Shown piece after piece: positions 1 to 7,014 of a DNA stretch of 10,893 nucleotides. The first letter of the stretch is position 1. Each line of letters opens with the position of its first letter. Both the position numbers and the translations under genes were made by a program. This DNA is from Candidatus Roizmanbacteria bacterium (GTDB lineage Bacteria; Patescibacteriota; Microgenomatia; GCA-001788215; 2-01-FULL-40-14): positions 1-10,893 of the forward strand of contig JACQMD010000075.1 in the NCBI GenBank assembly GCA_016203755.1. The letters are read 5' to 3'. The notes under the pieces are model-generated. The model saw only the letters and a list, made by a program, of their open reading frames with translations. It made no database searches and was not told where the DNA came from.

Positions 1-794
1 ACTGCCTGAACAGTATTGTCTTTAAATTGTGAATTGGCGATAAACGGTAACGCTCCATTGAGATTTATTACCCCTCCATCAAGCGATGTATTGTGGGTAA
101 ATACATTATTCTGCAGCACCGGGCCGGCAAGTGTCATAAAAACAGCGCCATGGAGAAACCGGTCGCTATAGGCATCTCTGACAGTAAACCCGTCGATTAT
201 GGTTTCGGGAGTGGTGAATGGTGCAACAGAAATAATTATGTCAGCATTATCTTCGGTCTGAGCCGGATCACCAATCTCTCCCGTTAAGATGGTTTCATGT
301 GCTCTCGGATCCCGTTGATGACGTTCTGCTTCGTTTCCGGTAAAGCCACCGTACGCTTTTGTGCAATGACCAAAAGGAAAGCTTTTTTCACGATCTCCGT
401 CCTGTGTCGGACGGTACGTTCCTTCAGCCACCCACGCCTCCCACGATGGAGTTTCTCCTTGCTCGTCGGGTACCGAATGTTGTTGGATATAGGTAAGTCC
501 CGTCTGAAGATCAGTATAGGCATTCTCCCAACTGCTGCCATCGTTAGTTCCGCCGGCAGCAGAATCATCTACAAATAGGAGTGTGGATTCAGTCTGGCAG
601 ACAGGGAGATAGTCTTGTTCAACGGGAGATTCGCCAAGCATACGAGCTAATTGTTTTTCAAATGTCGGATCGGCCATTTGTATCGTGTGATAAGGCAGGG
701 GACCTGGCTGACCGTCCGAATAGGCAGGAATTGCTGATGTCACGACGAGACCAAGAAGGCCTATTGCCATACATCCCAAGACGTTTCTCTTCAT
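1..794 (-). CDS. Secreted parallel beta-helix protein, 3' end beyond window
   Basis: The minus-strand frame is open from ATG at 794 to the window edge (264 codons, no stop), so the protein is partial. Residues 1-27 form a Sec signal peptide: basic MKRN, then a hydrophobic stretch ending near AIPAYS. Residues 73-100 (FVDD, GGTNDGSSWENAYTDLQ) and 119-170 (AWVAEGTYRPT, YGGFTGNE, RDPRAHETIL) match the opening of secreted right-handed beta-helix proteins with a DUF1565-like start. The turns that follow (IDGFTV at 200-205, LQNNVFTHN at 227-235, GGVINLNG at 240-247, FKDN at 257-260) look like the first coils of a helix. Proteins of this type act at the cell surface or outside it, as adhesins or polysaccharide-binding or -cleaving enzymes; no catalytic residue can be assigned here. 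A LamG gene lies upstream on the same strand, which suggests a shared surface role. An ATG at 838 is out of frame and quickly stopped. Confidence 0.85.
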   Translation of the reverse strand, partial: MKRNVLGCMAIGLLGLVVTSAIPAYSDGQPGPLPYHTIQMADPTFEKQLARMLGESPVEQDYLPVCQTESTLLFVDDSAAGGTNDGSSWENAYTDLQTGLTYIQQHSVPDEQGETPSWEAWVAEGTYRPTQDGDREKSFPFGHCTKAYGGFTGNEAERHQRDPRAHETILTGEIGDPAQTEDNADIIISVAPFTTPETIIDGFTVRDAYSDRFLHGAVFMTLAGPVLQNNVFTHNTSLDGGVINLNGALPFIANSQFKDNTVQA

Positions 795-853
795 CCTGGA
801 TAATGTTTCTCCGAAACCTATAGAGTGACCACGTTCATACATAAAGGTGATAA

Positions 854-862
854 ATTATATCA
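854..862 (-). promoter_or_regulatory. Extended -10 promoter for the beta-helix gene
   Basis: The minus strand reads TGATATAAT, a full TGn extended -10 with a consensus TATAAT hexamer at 859-854. There is no good -35, as expected for this class. Transcription would begin near 847, leaving a leader of about 50 bases before the ATG at 794. Its presence suggests the beta-helix gene need not be read through from the LamG gene. Confidence 0.45.
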
Positions 863-910
863 AATACTATCAAGAAAACGTTAGGTTGCTTCGTAACTAT
901 GATGCCGTGG

Positions 911-1741
911 TTATTTTCCCGGATACCAGAGGGGTTTGCCGATGGGGTATGATTCCACGATTCCATTCACTTCTTCCTGGAGCATGTTCTGTCCGGTATT
1001 AAATCGCCAATAGGCGAGTAGTCCTTTTGTTTGCGGGTTGATTTCTTTTCTCATCGACCAGGCAATGGAAAAAGGTGATTGAGCACTATTCCAAATGCGC
1101 AGTTCATCCATTCCTCCGGCAAATCCGCGATTGGATTGTACGTTGAAGGGGAGTCCGATTGAGGTTTGTTCATAAAGCGGTCGCTCTGAAACGGCCTGCA
1201 TAGCAAGTCCAATCGTATCTTTCACATCGACGCTGCCGTCAATGAGAAGCTGCAACTCCCTGCCTCTTCCTTTCCAGATAAGTGCTATATGATGCCAACT
1301 TCCGACTGGAAATGGGTTTGTTGATCGAAGCGTTGCCCCTCCTGTACTCGTTTGAAAGGTCCATTCGAGTCTTCCCGGCGCCCGGGGATTATCTGCTGCT
1401 ATTATTCCCAGTGAAAAATCATGATCAGGTGAAGCTTCACCGAATCCATCACTGTTTGGGTTGCTTGAGGAGAGCAGGATTACCCGAGGTTGGGAGCCAA
1501 CCTCATCAGCACGCACCCACACCGTGAGCATTCCTTCTTCCAGATCAATAGTATTTGCGTTTAACGTAATACCGCTATTTTTCCCGTCAAACCATATATA
1601 GCCATTATCTTTTTCAAAAATGGAGGGCCCAACAAATTGAAAACCTACGATCGCTACACCCGTTATAAATAGAACCATCATGAGAGCCAGTAGTAGATTT
1701 CGCAGGCCGATTGAGTCATGGGTTGATTGAGGAGTTTCCAT
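911..1741 (-). CDS. Membrane-anchored LamG-like (concanavalin A-like) domain protein
   Basis: The 276-residue protein has a short polar N-terminus and one strong membrane segment at about residues 13-36 (LRNLLLALMMVLFITGVAIVG). The rest is a single jelly-roll domain. Typical LamG/Laminin_G_3 marks are the early strand GYIWFDG, the central WHHIALIWKG followed by LQLLIDG, then GGMDELRIWN and finally LLAYWRFNTG near the C-terminus. Such domains bind glycans or proteins outside the cell. The lack of any attached enzyme suggests a binding or anchoring role (inference). Because the membrane segment lacks an obvious cleavage site, I expect an N-terminally anchored ectodomain. The gene has its own promoter and no visible SD. 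It lies 116 bases upstream of the beta-helix gene on the same strand. Confidence 0.85.
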   Translation of the reverse strand: METPQSTHDSIGLRNLLLALMMVLFITGVAIVGFQFVGPSIFEKDNGYIWFDGKNSGITLNANTIDLEEGMLTVWVRADEVGSQPRVILLSSSNPNSDGFGEASPDHDFSLGIIAADNPRAPGRLEWTFQTSTGGATLRSTNPFPVGSWHHIALIWKGRGRELQLLIDGSVDVKDTIGLAMQAVSERPLYEQTSIGLPFNVQSNRGFAGGMDELRIWNSAQSPFSIAWSMRKEINPQTKGLLAYWRFNTGQNMLQEEVNGIVESYPIGKPLWYPGK

Positions 1742-1767
1742 AGTGTGCGCTGGCGTGATTACTTTTA

Positions 1768-1797
1768 ATTATGCAATTGCTTCATTCGGTCTGTCAA
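1768..1797 (-). promoter_or_regulatory. Promoter of the LamG-domain gene
   Basis: On the minus strand a consensus -35 TTGACA (1797-1792) is separated by 18 bases from CATAAT (1773-1768). The predicted start of transcription is about 20 bases upstream of the ATG at 1741. Confidence 0.55.
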
Positions 1798-1812
1798 GGA
1801 GAGTTACCGGAT

Positions 1813-2052
1813 CTATTGATTGCTTGCCTCTTTTTTTCGTCTCCGTTTCTCACCCCACTGGCGAACTTTCTCGCCCCCCCATTTTGAGACACCACTTCCT
1901 ATTCCCAGTAAAAATCCAGGCTTCACTGCACCCCCGAAGGCCGTAAAGATGAGGCCAAATACCACCATAGCCGCGCCTACTACCATACCCACATCATCAA
2001 CCTTTTTCGATAGTTCTGCTGCTTTTTCAATCCACGAAGTGCGTTCTGTCAT
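1813..2052 (-). CDS. Small membrane protein of unknown function (79 aa)
   Basis: I do not recognise a family. The protein begins MTERTSWIEK. It has a short amphipathic helix (about 5-20), a hydrophobic glycine-rich segment at about 21-43 (VGMVVGAAMVVFGLIFTAFGG), a second weaker hydrophobic patch (PGFLLGIGSG) and a strongly basic tail (EKRRRKK near the end). This suggests an inner-membrane protein with a cytoplasmic positive tail. An upstream in-frame start at 2106 would add 18 residues, but it would read through a likely promoter (TGGTACCAT at 2070-2062), so the start at 2052 is preferred. The gene diverges from rpmG with 62 bases between them. Confidence 0.6.
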   Translation of the reverse strand: MTERTSWIEKAAELSKKVDDVGMVVGAAMVVFGLIFTAFGGAVKPGFLLGIGSGVSKWGGEKVRQWGEKRRRKKEASNQ

Positions 2053-2061
2053 ACAGGTATC

Positions 2062-2070
2062 ATGGTACCA
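2062..2070 (-). promoter_or_regulatory. Possible extended -10 for the small membrane protein
   Basis: The minus strand reads TGGTACCAT, a TGn extended -10 lying 9 bases before the ATG at 2052, which would give a leaderless message. The same bases form a 10-base palindrome (ATGGTACCAT) next to the -35 of the divergent rpmG promoter. The -35 region for this direction is weak. Confidence 0.3.
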
Positions 2071-2072
2071 TA

Positions 2073-2101
2073 TTGCTTCCGAAGGGCGATTTTGGTATAC
2101 T
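2073..2101 (+). promoter_or_regulatory. Promoter of rpmG
   Basis: TTGCTT (2073-2078), a 17-base spacer, then TATACT (2096-2101) preceded by TGG, an extended -10. The start of transcription would fall near 2108, only about 7 bases before the ATG at 2115. No SD fits in that space. The longer open frame from 2073 would begin inside the -35, which argues for the ATG at 2115. Confidence 0.6.
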
Positions 2102-2114
2102 TTCAACTCCTAAC

Positions 2115-2288
2115 ATGGCAAAAGAAGGAAATCGAATCGTCATTGGTCTTGAATGCTCAGTCTGTCATAACAGAAACTATGTGACGAGCAAAAATCGGCT
2201 CGAGCAGAAGGGTAAGATGAAATTTAATAAATATTGTTCTACTTGTCGAAAAAAGACGGAACACAAAGAATCAAAGAAGTTAAAATAA
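2115..2288 (+). CDS. rpmG: 50S ribosomal protein bL33
   Basis: The 57-residue protein has the length and basic composition of bL33, a small protein near the E site of the large ribosomal subunit. It is the zinc-binding form: two CxxC pairs, C14/C17 (ECSVC) and C41/C44 (YCSTC), would hold one Zn ion. The middle (RNYVTSKNRLEQKGKMKFNKYC) follows the family pattern, and the C-terminus is lysine-rich. In many bacteria rpmG sits next to secE/nusG or with tRNA genes; here it stands alone between unrelated genes with its own promoter. A start at 2073 would add 14 residues not seen in bL33 and is rejected. Confidence 0.95.
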   Translation: MAKEGNRIVIGLECSVCHNRNYVTSKNRLEQKGKMKFNKYCSTCRKKTEHKESKKLK

Positions 2289-2311
2289 GGGCAGCTTCAT
2301 TAATAGTTTTT

Positions 2312-3166
2312 TCATCCACTCGCCAGAGAAAAATTTTTCCGATCTCCCGAACTGTACATAAGTATATTCATTTCTCCGGCAAATGATACTAATGCATGAT
2401 TGACCTTTCTGATAGTATCAACATACCATTCTGGGAATAAAGACAAAATACCCCGTTTATTCCGATAAGATGAATCGATCAATGCAAGGTAAGCTTGGAG
2501 CGTTATGAGATCTGAATCTTCCTGAGCATAGATGAGCGCCCGTATTTGATTTTCATGAGTAGTGATTAACTCCCGGGTTTGTTCAGGTGAAAATGTTGGA
2601 GTCTTAGCCGTTGCAAGAGATAAGATTGAGATGGAAGGACAGAGAACCATACTGCTATTGAGGATACGCGCAGGATATCCTTCCGGCTGGCACAATAAAT
2701 AAAAATAATCAGAAGGACTAGGGAGATAATCGAGCAGGTGATTGTGTATCTCCATCATGGGTATATTGCCTTTCAGAACAACATTTTTTGTGGTATCCAT
2801 CACTTCTCCAAAAGATCCGTACAGAAGTGGTGTGTACTGTATCGCCCCATTCTCATGGTCATAATACATCGTGGTTAATTTCTCAACGGGGCCTTTTAAT
2901 TTGAGCGCATGTGTATAAATGTCCCGCTCTGACGGTGTCAGGTGTTTTCTGCGAAGTTTGGTCCGTAGCCTCTTTCTTGCCTCTGCTGACAGAGCAAAAC
3001 CCTCGCGATTATCAGATAGTATTTGACTGATCATGTTCTGAGTTGCCGAAAGATCGAGCTGTTTGGAGAATATATGGTCAGCTCCATAGACGGTATCTCC
3101 CATTTGAAGGAAATCAAAGAGATTACGAGATGCAATGATTTTATTTGGTAGTGTTTTCCTTTCCAT
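2312..3166 (-). CDS. Unrecognised protein with a JAMM-like His-x-His motif (284 aa)
   Basis: No family is recognised with confidence. The protein is soluble, with no signal peptide or membrane segment. Residues 62-76 are rich in Arg and Lys (ARKRLRTKLRRKH). The notable stretch is at 138-153: MEIHNHLLDYLPSPSD. It resembles the metal site of JAB/MPN metalloproteases (HxH, seven residues, S, two residues, D), as in RadC-like proteins with HNHPSGDPTPSxxD. Here H141, H143, S150 and D153 are present, but the gap to the serine is one residue short. E121 or E139 could be the partner glutamate. If genuine it would be a divergent isopeptidase-type fold; otherwise the match is fortuitous. It converges on rpmG with a 23-base gap, and its promoter gives an almost leaderless message. 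Confidence 0.7.
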   Translation of the reverse strand: MERKTLPNKIIASRNLFDFLQMGDTVYGADHIFSKQLDLSATQNMISQILSDNREGFALSAEARKRLRTKLRRKHLTPSERDIYTHALKLKGPVEKLTTMYYDHENGAIQYTPLLYGSFGEVMDTTKNVVLKGNIPMMEIHNHLLDYLPSPSDYFYLLCQPEGYPARILNSSMVLCPSISILSLATAKTPTFSPEQTRELITTHENQIRALIYAQEDSDLITLQAYLALIDSSYRNKRGILSLFPEWYVDTIRKVNHALVSFAGEMNILMYSSGDRKNFSLASG

Positions 3167-3173
3167 CAGTCCT

Positions 3174-3179
3174 ATTATA
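3174..3179 (-). promoter_or_regulatory. -10 box of the JAMM-like gene, leaderless arrangement
   Basis: The minus strand has a consensus TATAAT only 7 bases upstream of the ATG at 3166. Transcription should start at or within a base or two of the start codon. The -35 region is weak. It lies back to back with the promoter of the 3267 gene. Confidence 0.4.
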
Positions 3180-3211
3180 TCGAGAGAAACTCCTCCATTG
3201 GTATAAACGGA

Positions 3212-3240
3212 TTGCCTTTTTCATTGAGACGTGCTACTAT
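3212..3240 (+). promoter_or_regulatory. Promoter of the first twin-arginine-like gene
   Basis: TTGCCT (3212-3217), a 17-base spacer, TACTAT (3235-3240). Transcription would start near 3247. A TTG codon at 3249 sits at that point and an ATG at 3267 lies 20 bases downstream. Confidence 0.5.
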
Positions 3241-3266
3241 AAGCCGTCTTGAAGACTGATTGTATT

Positions 3267-4865
3267 ATGAATATTGGAGCTGAATTCATAGCCGGAAGAG
3301 GAGACCAGTTATTTCTTACCCGACGCGGTTTTCTTAGGAAATCAGCGAACTTGTTTATTCCTCGGTTTGAGCAAAACCCCATTCCCGAAGGTGTGCAGTT
3401 TTACGGTTCTGCCGAACAGGAAACGAGTGTTTCGATTGATTGGAAAAGTGTTCGTTGGAATTCGGAAGCCAGTGTGCCGAAAGCTGCTCACACCGTTCAT
3501 ATTGCCCAGGTGGAAGGACCACGTCAGGAGTCATCGACGGACGGACTACTCGAACAAGGACTCGAGGGTCTCGGAATCGACGTCGGCACTGCTGCCGTGA
3601 CTCAAACATTTGATGAGCGGATTCAGAATCTTGAGCTGGCAAATACTGCTACAGAACGTTATCTTACTCATCAGCGGTATTCCCTCGATTTTGCACGTGA
3701 GGTGTATGGGGCCGGTGTTGATCCATTTTTTCATTCAATGGGTAGAGTGACTCTTGGAGTAGTCATGCCGCCCGGTCGGGGATATACAACGAGTAATTTT
3801 CCATCAAACCAGGCAACAGATCCTGACAGGACGAATTGTTTTTATGAACCGATTAACGAATCACGTTATACCGCAAGTACGATTGCAGGAGAATTGCCTC
3901 ATGTCGTTACGTCTTTGAACACACCGGAGATGAGACAATTTTTCATGGATCTTGGGATCGGCTGGTTGCAGATTGTTGATGAAGCATGGTCAAATTATAG
4001 TCAGATTGCAGAAATGCTTGCGAGCCCTGATATATATTCCCAGGAGCAGGCAGAAATAATTTATCAGGTTCATGCCCATAACAACTATGTTCATCTTCCA
4101 ACCACCAATGCGGAATATCGGACATTTGCTGCCAATCTCCACTGGCTTGCTCAAGTTCTCAATCAAGAGACACCAATTACGTACCAGTGGTTGGCAGAGA
4201 CAGGAGCCAGCAAGCTATCACATCAATGGACAAGTCGTTTATTCCCAAACCAGATGCTTACCGCAAACAGCGGTTTTATTCGTCAGCACCAAATCGGGAG
4301 AGGTCGTACCGGTGCGGGGCAGGTACGGATTGCAAACGAGCCAATTGTTGCTATGCAACAGGAAGGAGTATTGCCCTCATTTCATGAGTATCCGTTACAT
4401 GACGGGATTTATCAGTTTCCTTTGTCCCGGCCGGCGGTCCGCGATGATGAACCACATCGGGTGGGATTACCTACCTACGGGATTAGGGTGAACGATCAGG
4501 GTTTTAACTATGGAACACTCTCCGAATTAAACCAGTGGGCGGCTTTTATTGTTGTTGGTGAAGACACAATCAATGTTCCTGCTGTGGAGACCCATGTAAC
4601 AGGCGATAGTGTAACACCTGTTCTTGCCGTCGAAAAAACCATGTCGCATCCGCGGACCGGTCAGACCATCATCATTGCTGAGTATGCGGTGAATATTATC
4701 ACCATGACTCCCAACCTCGAAGGGACTGCACTGCAACGGCGGGACTATGTTGTTTCTCTGGGGCCCACCGGATCAAGCTCAAATGGGGCACTTGCATCAT
4801 CATTCGGACAGCTCCAACAATCGATGGTTGATTACACCAACCGTATATCGAAGAACCGCCCGTAA
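3267..4865 (+). CDS. Large protein of unknown function with twin-arginine-like N-terminus (532 aa)
   Basis: I do not recognise the family. Near the N-terminus is LTRRGFLRKS, which fits the twin-arginine consensus (S/T-R-R-x-F-L-K). The hydrophobic segment that should follow is very short (ANLFIP), so Tat export is uncertain. The body has no membrane segment and is rich in Asn, Gln, Thr and aromatic residues, as extracytoplasmic proteins often are. Notable stretches are MPPGRGYTTSNFPSN, DLGIGWLQIVDEAW, a His cluster HAHNNYVHLP and the C-terminal AEYAVNIITMTPNLEG. A TTG at 3249 would add six residues (MKTDCI) and would coincide with the predicted transcript start; the ATG is preferred but not certain. 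The gene is monocistronic, and tRNA-Trp follows 97 bases downstream. A second orphan protein with a Tat-like start lies beyond the tRNA, but I see no sequence similarity between the two. Confidence 0.8.
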   Translation: MNIGAEFIAGRGDQLFLTRRGFLRKSANLFIPRFEQNPIPEGVQFYGSAEQETSVSIDWKSVRWNSEASVPKAAHTVHIAQVEGPRQESSTDGLLEQGLEGLGIDVGTAAVTQTFDERIQNLELANTATERYLTHQRYSLDFAREVYGAGVDPFFHSMGRVTLGVVMPPGRGYTTSNFPSNQATDPDRTNCFYEPINESRYTASTIAGELPHVVTSLNTPEMRQFFMDLGIGWLQIVDEAWSNYSQIAEMLASPDIYSQEQAEIIYQVHAHNNYVHLPTTNAEYRTFAANLHWLAQVLNQETPITYQWLAETGASKLSHQWTSRLFPNQMLTANSGFIRQHQIGRGRTGAGQVRIANEPIVAMQQEGVLPSFHEYPLHDGIYQFPLSRPAVRDDEPHRVGLPTYGIRVNDQGFNYGTLSELNQWAAFIVVGEDTINVPAVETHVTGDSVTPVLAVEKTMSHPRTGQTIIIAEYAVNIITMTPNLEGTALQRRDYVVSLGPTGSSSNGALASSFGQLQQSMVDYTNRISKNRP

Positions 4866-4882
4866 CTATCTTCCCTTTTTCG

Positions 4883-4911
4883 TTGATCAACAGCTCCATG
4901 CGTGGTACAAT
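4883..4911 (+). promoter_or_regulatory. Promoter of tRNA-Trp
   Basis: TTGATC (4883-4888), a 17-base spacer and TACAAT (4906-4911) preceded by TGG, an extended -10. Transcription would begin near 4918, leaving a 5' leader of about 45 bases for RNase P to remove. A second candidate at 4930-4958 lies too close to the mature 5' end to be the promoter. Confidence 0.6.
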
Positions 4912-4962
4912 ACTTCTGGTTAATTCCTGTTGGGAGCGTAGGTTAATAGTCTTATTTTAAAT

Positions 4963-5033
4963 GGGTCTGTGGTGAAATGGTATCATAGCGGTCTCCAAAA
5001 CCGTTGTTCTTGGTTCGAATCCAAGCAGACCTG
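4963..5033 (+). tRNA. tRNA-Trp (anticodon CCA)
   Basis: The cloverleaf folds by eye. The acceptor stem GGGTCTG (4963-4969) pairs with CAGACCT (5026-5032), with a terminal G-U, and G5033 is the discriminator. The D arm is GTGA/TCAT. The anticodon stem is GCGGT/ACCGT with loop CTCCAAA, placing CCA at 4995-4997. The T arm is CTTGG-TTCGAAT-CCAAG. The length is 71 bases. The 3' CCA is not encoded (the next bases are CAA), so a CCA-adding enzyme is needed. The CCA anticodon reads UGG only, in keeping with UGA acting as stop in this genome. Confidence 0.95.
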
Positions 5034-5111
5034 CAAGCAGGTAAATCAACTTTGAAGAGGGGTTTCCTGCGGAGCATGATCACGCTCCGCGTGACGATTC
5101 CCTCCACCCCT
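5029..5111 (+). other. Inverted repeats 3' of tRNA-Trp, possible structured RNA
   Basis: Several complementary segments lie here. ACCTGC/GCAGGT (5029-5042) overlaps the tRNA 3' end. AGGGGT (5058-5063) pairs with ACCCCT (5106-5111). Between these, GCGGAGC (5069-5075) pairs with GCTCCGC (5084-5090), and the intervening TGATCA extends the near palindrome. There is no U-tract after the outer stem, so it is not a standard terminator. It could be a small structured RNA, a tRNA processing signal or a protein-binding site. I recognise no known RNA family. Confidence 0.35.
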
Positions 5112-5175
5112 GCAAAAAACTTATAAGCAATAATGCTTCTCCTTCATTATTTCGTATTCCCCACATCTTGAGCAC

Positions 5176-5203
5176 TTGACCAATAATAAATGTTTAGTAC
5201 AAT
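5176..5203 (+). promoter_or_regulatory. Promoter of the second twin-arginine gene; fixes its start
   Basis: TTGACC (5176-5181), a 16-base spacer and TACAAT (5198-5203). Transcription would start near 5210. The upstream ATG at 5190 lies inside this promoter and so could not be translated from its transcript, which makes the ATG at 5235 the likely start. Confidence 0.55.
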
Positions 5204-5234
5204 TGCGATACCTTACAAGTCTTCAAACTCGCAT

Positions 5235-6761
5235 ATGAGCAAAGAGGCATTATTATCTCGAAGAGACTTTCTGAAGTTGGCAGGAACAACTGCTGTATTA
5301 CTAATTGCTGATACAATCAGGCCCGTTGGTCAAGGGCCAGATCCACAAGAAGAAGCTCCTGATTATTGTTCTGATCTGAAACCATTTGCCGTAAGGAAGG
5401 ATGGAATTCGTCAACCCTTCAACCCAGATTATCTGGTTCGCAGAGGTTTGAATCAGGATTTATTTTATACTGTTGAAACTGCCAATGACGCCAATGTCAT
5501 AAAAACTGCTCTTTACAATAGCCGCGCAGGACAAGCTGAAAAACGAATAGTACGAGCAAGTTCCACATCTATTGCCCCTGACTATGCGCCGACGTTTAAT
5601 ACCGGTTACGCGGAAAGGACCGGTTTTGAGAAAATTTGGGTACCTCTTCTGCAATTGTTTGGAGAAAATCTACCCCAATGCGAACCACACCCTCAAACGA
5701 CCAGTCTCAATATTATCTATAACGGACAGGTACAGTCTGCCATACCGGTCGTTCGAGAAAATGCCGGGGGAAACAAAGTGATCGTTGCAGAAGCAGCTCC
5801 TCGTCAATCTGATCTTTGGTCAGCCGGATGGGATTTTCAGATCAATGATCCTCAAGTACCGCCAACGAGTGCTGATGACCCGATCGGAACTATGGCAGAA
5901 GGAACAATTGTCCAATCCAAACTGGTAGGAGCTTCTATAGGCTACGGAGAATCCATGAACAGTCCTTCTGAAGAAGTACAACTCTATGGGGCAGATCAAA
6001 TCCGATTATTTCTTCTTGAAGAGCTGGGTATCGAGAAAGAACGTGTGGATAATGTGCTCATGAAACTTGAGGCTGCGGGTTTTCCGCCCGATGCCATCCT
6101 GAATCCTTCAGAACCGGAACAGCTGGAACTTCTGGATTTGTATCTTGCGACCTATTATGTTCTTCAGCAGCTTGGTCAAAATGATGATATGGGAAGACCA
6201 ATCGTGGAACTACCAGGATTTGTTTCATTCAGTACCGAACCAACAGTCCATGAAACGACTCGCAAGCGTCTGGATCAATGTGACATAGAAGGTCCAACAA
6301 CACAAGTTGCGTTAGGTCCGCCGACTACCTATCCTGATCCTCCGGGTAATCCGACAAATGTCAGTGTTTTCCATGAGGGATTTCCGCAGGAGGGGCGGAT
6401 AGCATCCTGTATGTTGCCCAAGAAGTACGTTCATGCTCTTACGGTGTATCTGAGTCAAGTGAACATTCGCGGAGATGAATTCAAACAGGATGTTGAAAAC
6501 CGCCGTGGCCAGGCATTCCAGTTTACTGCTGATATACCGCTCTATCCAATACTGGAATATCCTGATCCGAAACAAAGACCATTCTGGGGTGACTTACCGA
6601 TTGAAGGATTGGTTGTGGCTGGAGAAGTGATGCTCGCCATTGGGTCAACCATCGTGTACTATCTGTTGATCAAAACGCCTCTCTATGATGGAATGTTTAT
6701 TGTACCAAAGAAGATTGAAATGCCAACGCAGACAGCACAAAAAAAGAATATTATTCAGTAA
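5235..6761 (+). CDS. Tat-signal protein with C-terminal membrane anchor, unknown function (508 aa)
   Basis: The family is not recognised. From the ATG at 5235 the N-terminus is a good twin-arginine signal: MSKEALLSRRDFLKLAG, then the hydrophobic run TTAVLLIADTI, followed by a Pro-rich stretch. The earlier ATG at 5190 would put 15 extra residues in front of the RR motif and lies in the promoter. The large middle region (about 45-450) has no membrane segment and few cysteines, as expected for a domain exported folded. Residues about 458-479 (GLVVAGEVMLAIGSTIVYYLLI) form one membrane helix, followed by a 29-residue tail with several lysines, probably cytoplasmic. The protein would thus display its main domain outside the membrane. 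Tat export normally implies a folded or cofactor-bearing cargo, but no cofactor motif is visible. It overlaps the minus-strand gene ending at 6751 by 11 bases, tail to tail. Confidence 0.8.
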   Translation: MSKEALLSRRDFLKLAGTTAVLLIADTIRPVGQGPDPQEEAPDYCSDLKPFAVRKDGIRQPFNPDYLVRRGLNQDLFYTVETANDANVIKTALYNSRAGQAEKRIVRASSTSIAPDYAPTFNTGYAERTGFEKIWVPLLQLFGENLPQCEPHPQTTSLNIIYNGQVQSAIPVVRENAGGNKVIVAEAAPRQSDLWSAGWDFQINDPQVPPTSADDPIGTMAEGTIVQSKLVGASIGYGESMNSPSEEVQLYGADQIRLFLLEELGIEKERVDNVLMKLEAAGFPPDAILNPSEPEQLELLDLYLATYYVLQQLGQNDDMGRPIVELPGFVSFSTEPTVHETTRKRLDQCDIEGPTTQVALGPPTTYPDPPGNPTNVSVFHEGFPQEGRIASCMLPKKYVHALTVYLSQVNIRGDEFKQDVENRRGQAFQFTADIPLYPILEYPDPKQRPFWGDLPIEGLVVAGEVMLAIGSTIVYYLLIKTPLYDGMFIVPKKIEMPTQTAQKKNIIQ

Positions 6762-7014
6762 CGGAAGCTATCAATTCTGGATGTACTTCTTGATCTTCTG
6801 GTTTTAAATTGTTATTAGTTTCAATTATCCTACTATAAGGGGTTCTACCCAACTCGTGTCCGCGATGAGCGTCCTCATGGAGAAAAAGTAATACAGTATC
6901 AGGTACTGTCAAAGTGCCACCTTCCAGGCCATCATAGAGAAAAGCTTCGGGAAAATTATGACCCTGTGCACCTGCCCGCCGAATCTGATCTATAGGTGAA
7001 AGTTTTTCATTCAT
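6751..7014 (-). CDS. Small protein with an HExxH motif (87 aa, unknown)
   Basis: No known family comes to mind. The central segment TVLLFLHEDAHRGHELGRTP contains HEDAH, a literal HExxH zincin motif inside a hydrophobic-then-charged helix, with another His three residues on (HRGHE). Zinc proteases are usually much longer than 87 residues, so this may be a minimal metal-binding domain or a chance match. There is no signal peptide. A promoter with TTGCTT and TATACT lies immediately upstream and ends 8 bases before the ATG, which supports a real, leaderless gene. Its last 11 bases overlap the 3' end of the convergent Tat-signal gene. Confidence 0.6.
   Translation of the reverse strand: MNEKLSPIDQIRRAGAQGHNFPEAFLYDGLEGGTLTVPDTVLLFLHEDAHRGHELGRTPYSRIIETNNNLKPEDQEVHPELIASVTE

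Noticed and set aside
284..823. Several ATG-started open frames on both strands over the left end
   Set aside because: The minus-strand frame from 794 to the window edge encodes a signal peptide followed by a recognisable beta-helix protein; the other frames are shadows of it.
4885..4894. Palindrome GTTGATCAAC after the 532-residue protein, as a terminator
   Set aside because: The arms are only five bases with no loop and no U-tract follows; the bases overlap the -35 of the tRNA promoter.
4963..5033. Recoding of UGA as Trp or Gly
   Set aside because: The Trp tRNA has a CCA anticodon, no gene here needs read-through of TGA, and the mntA-like gene uses TGA as its stop.
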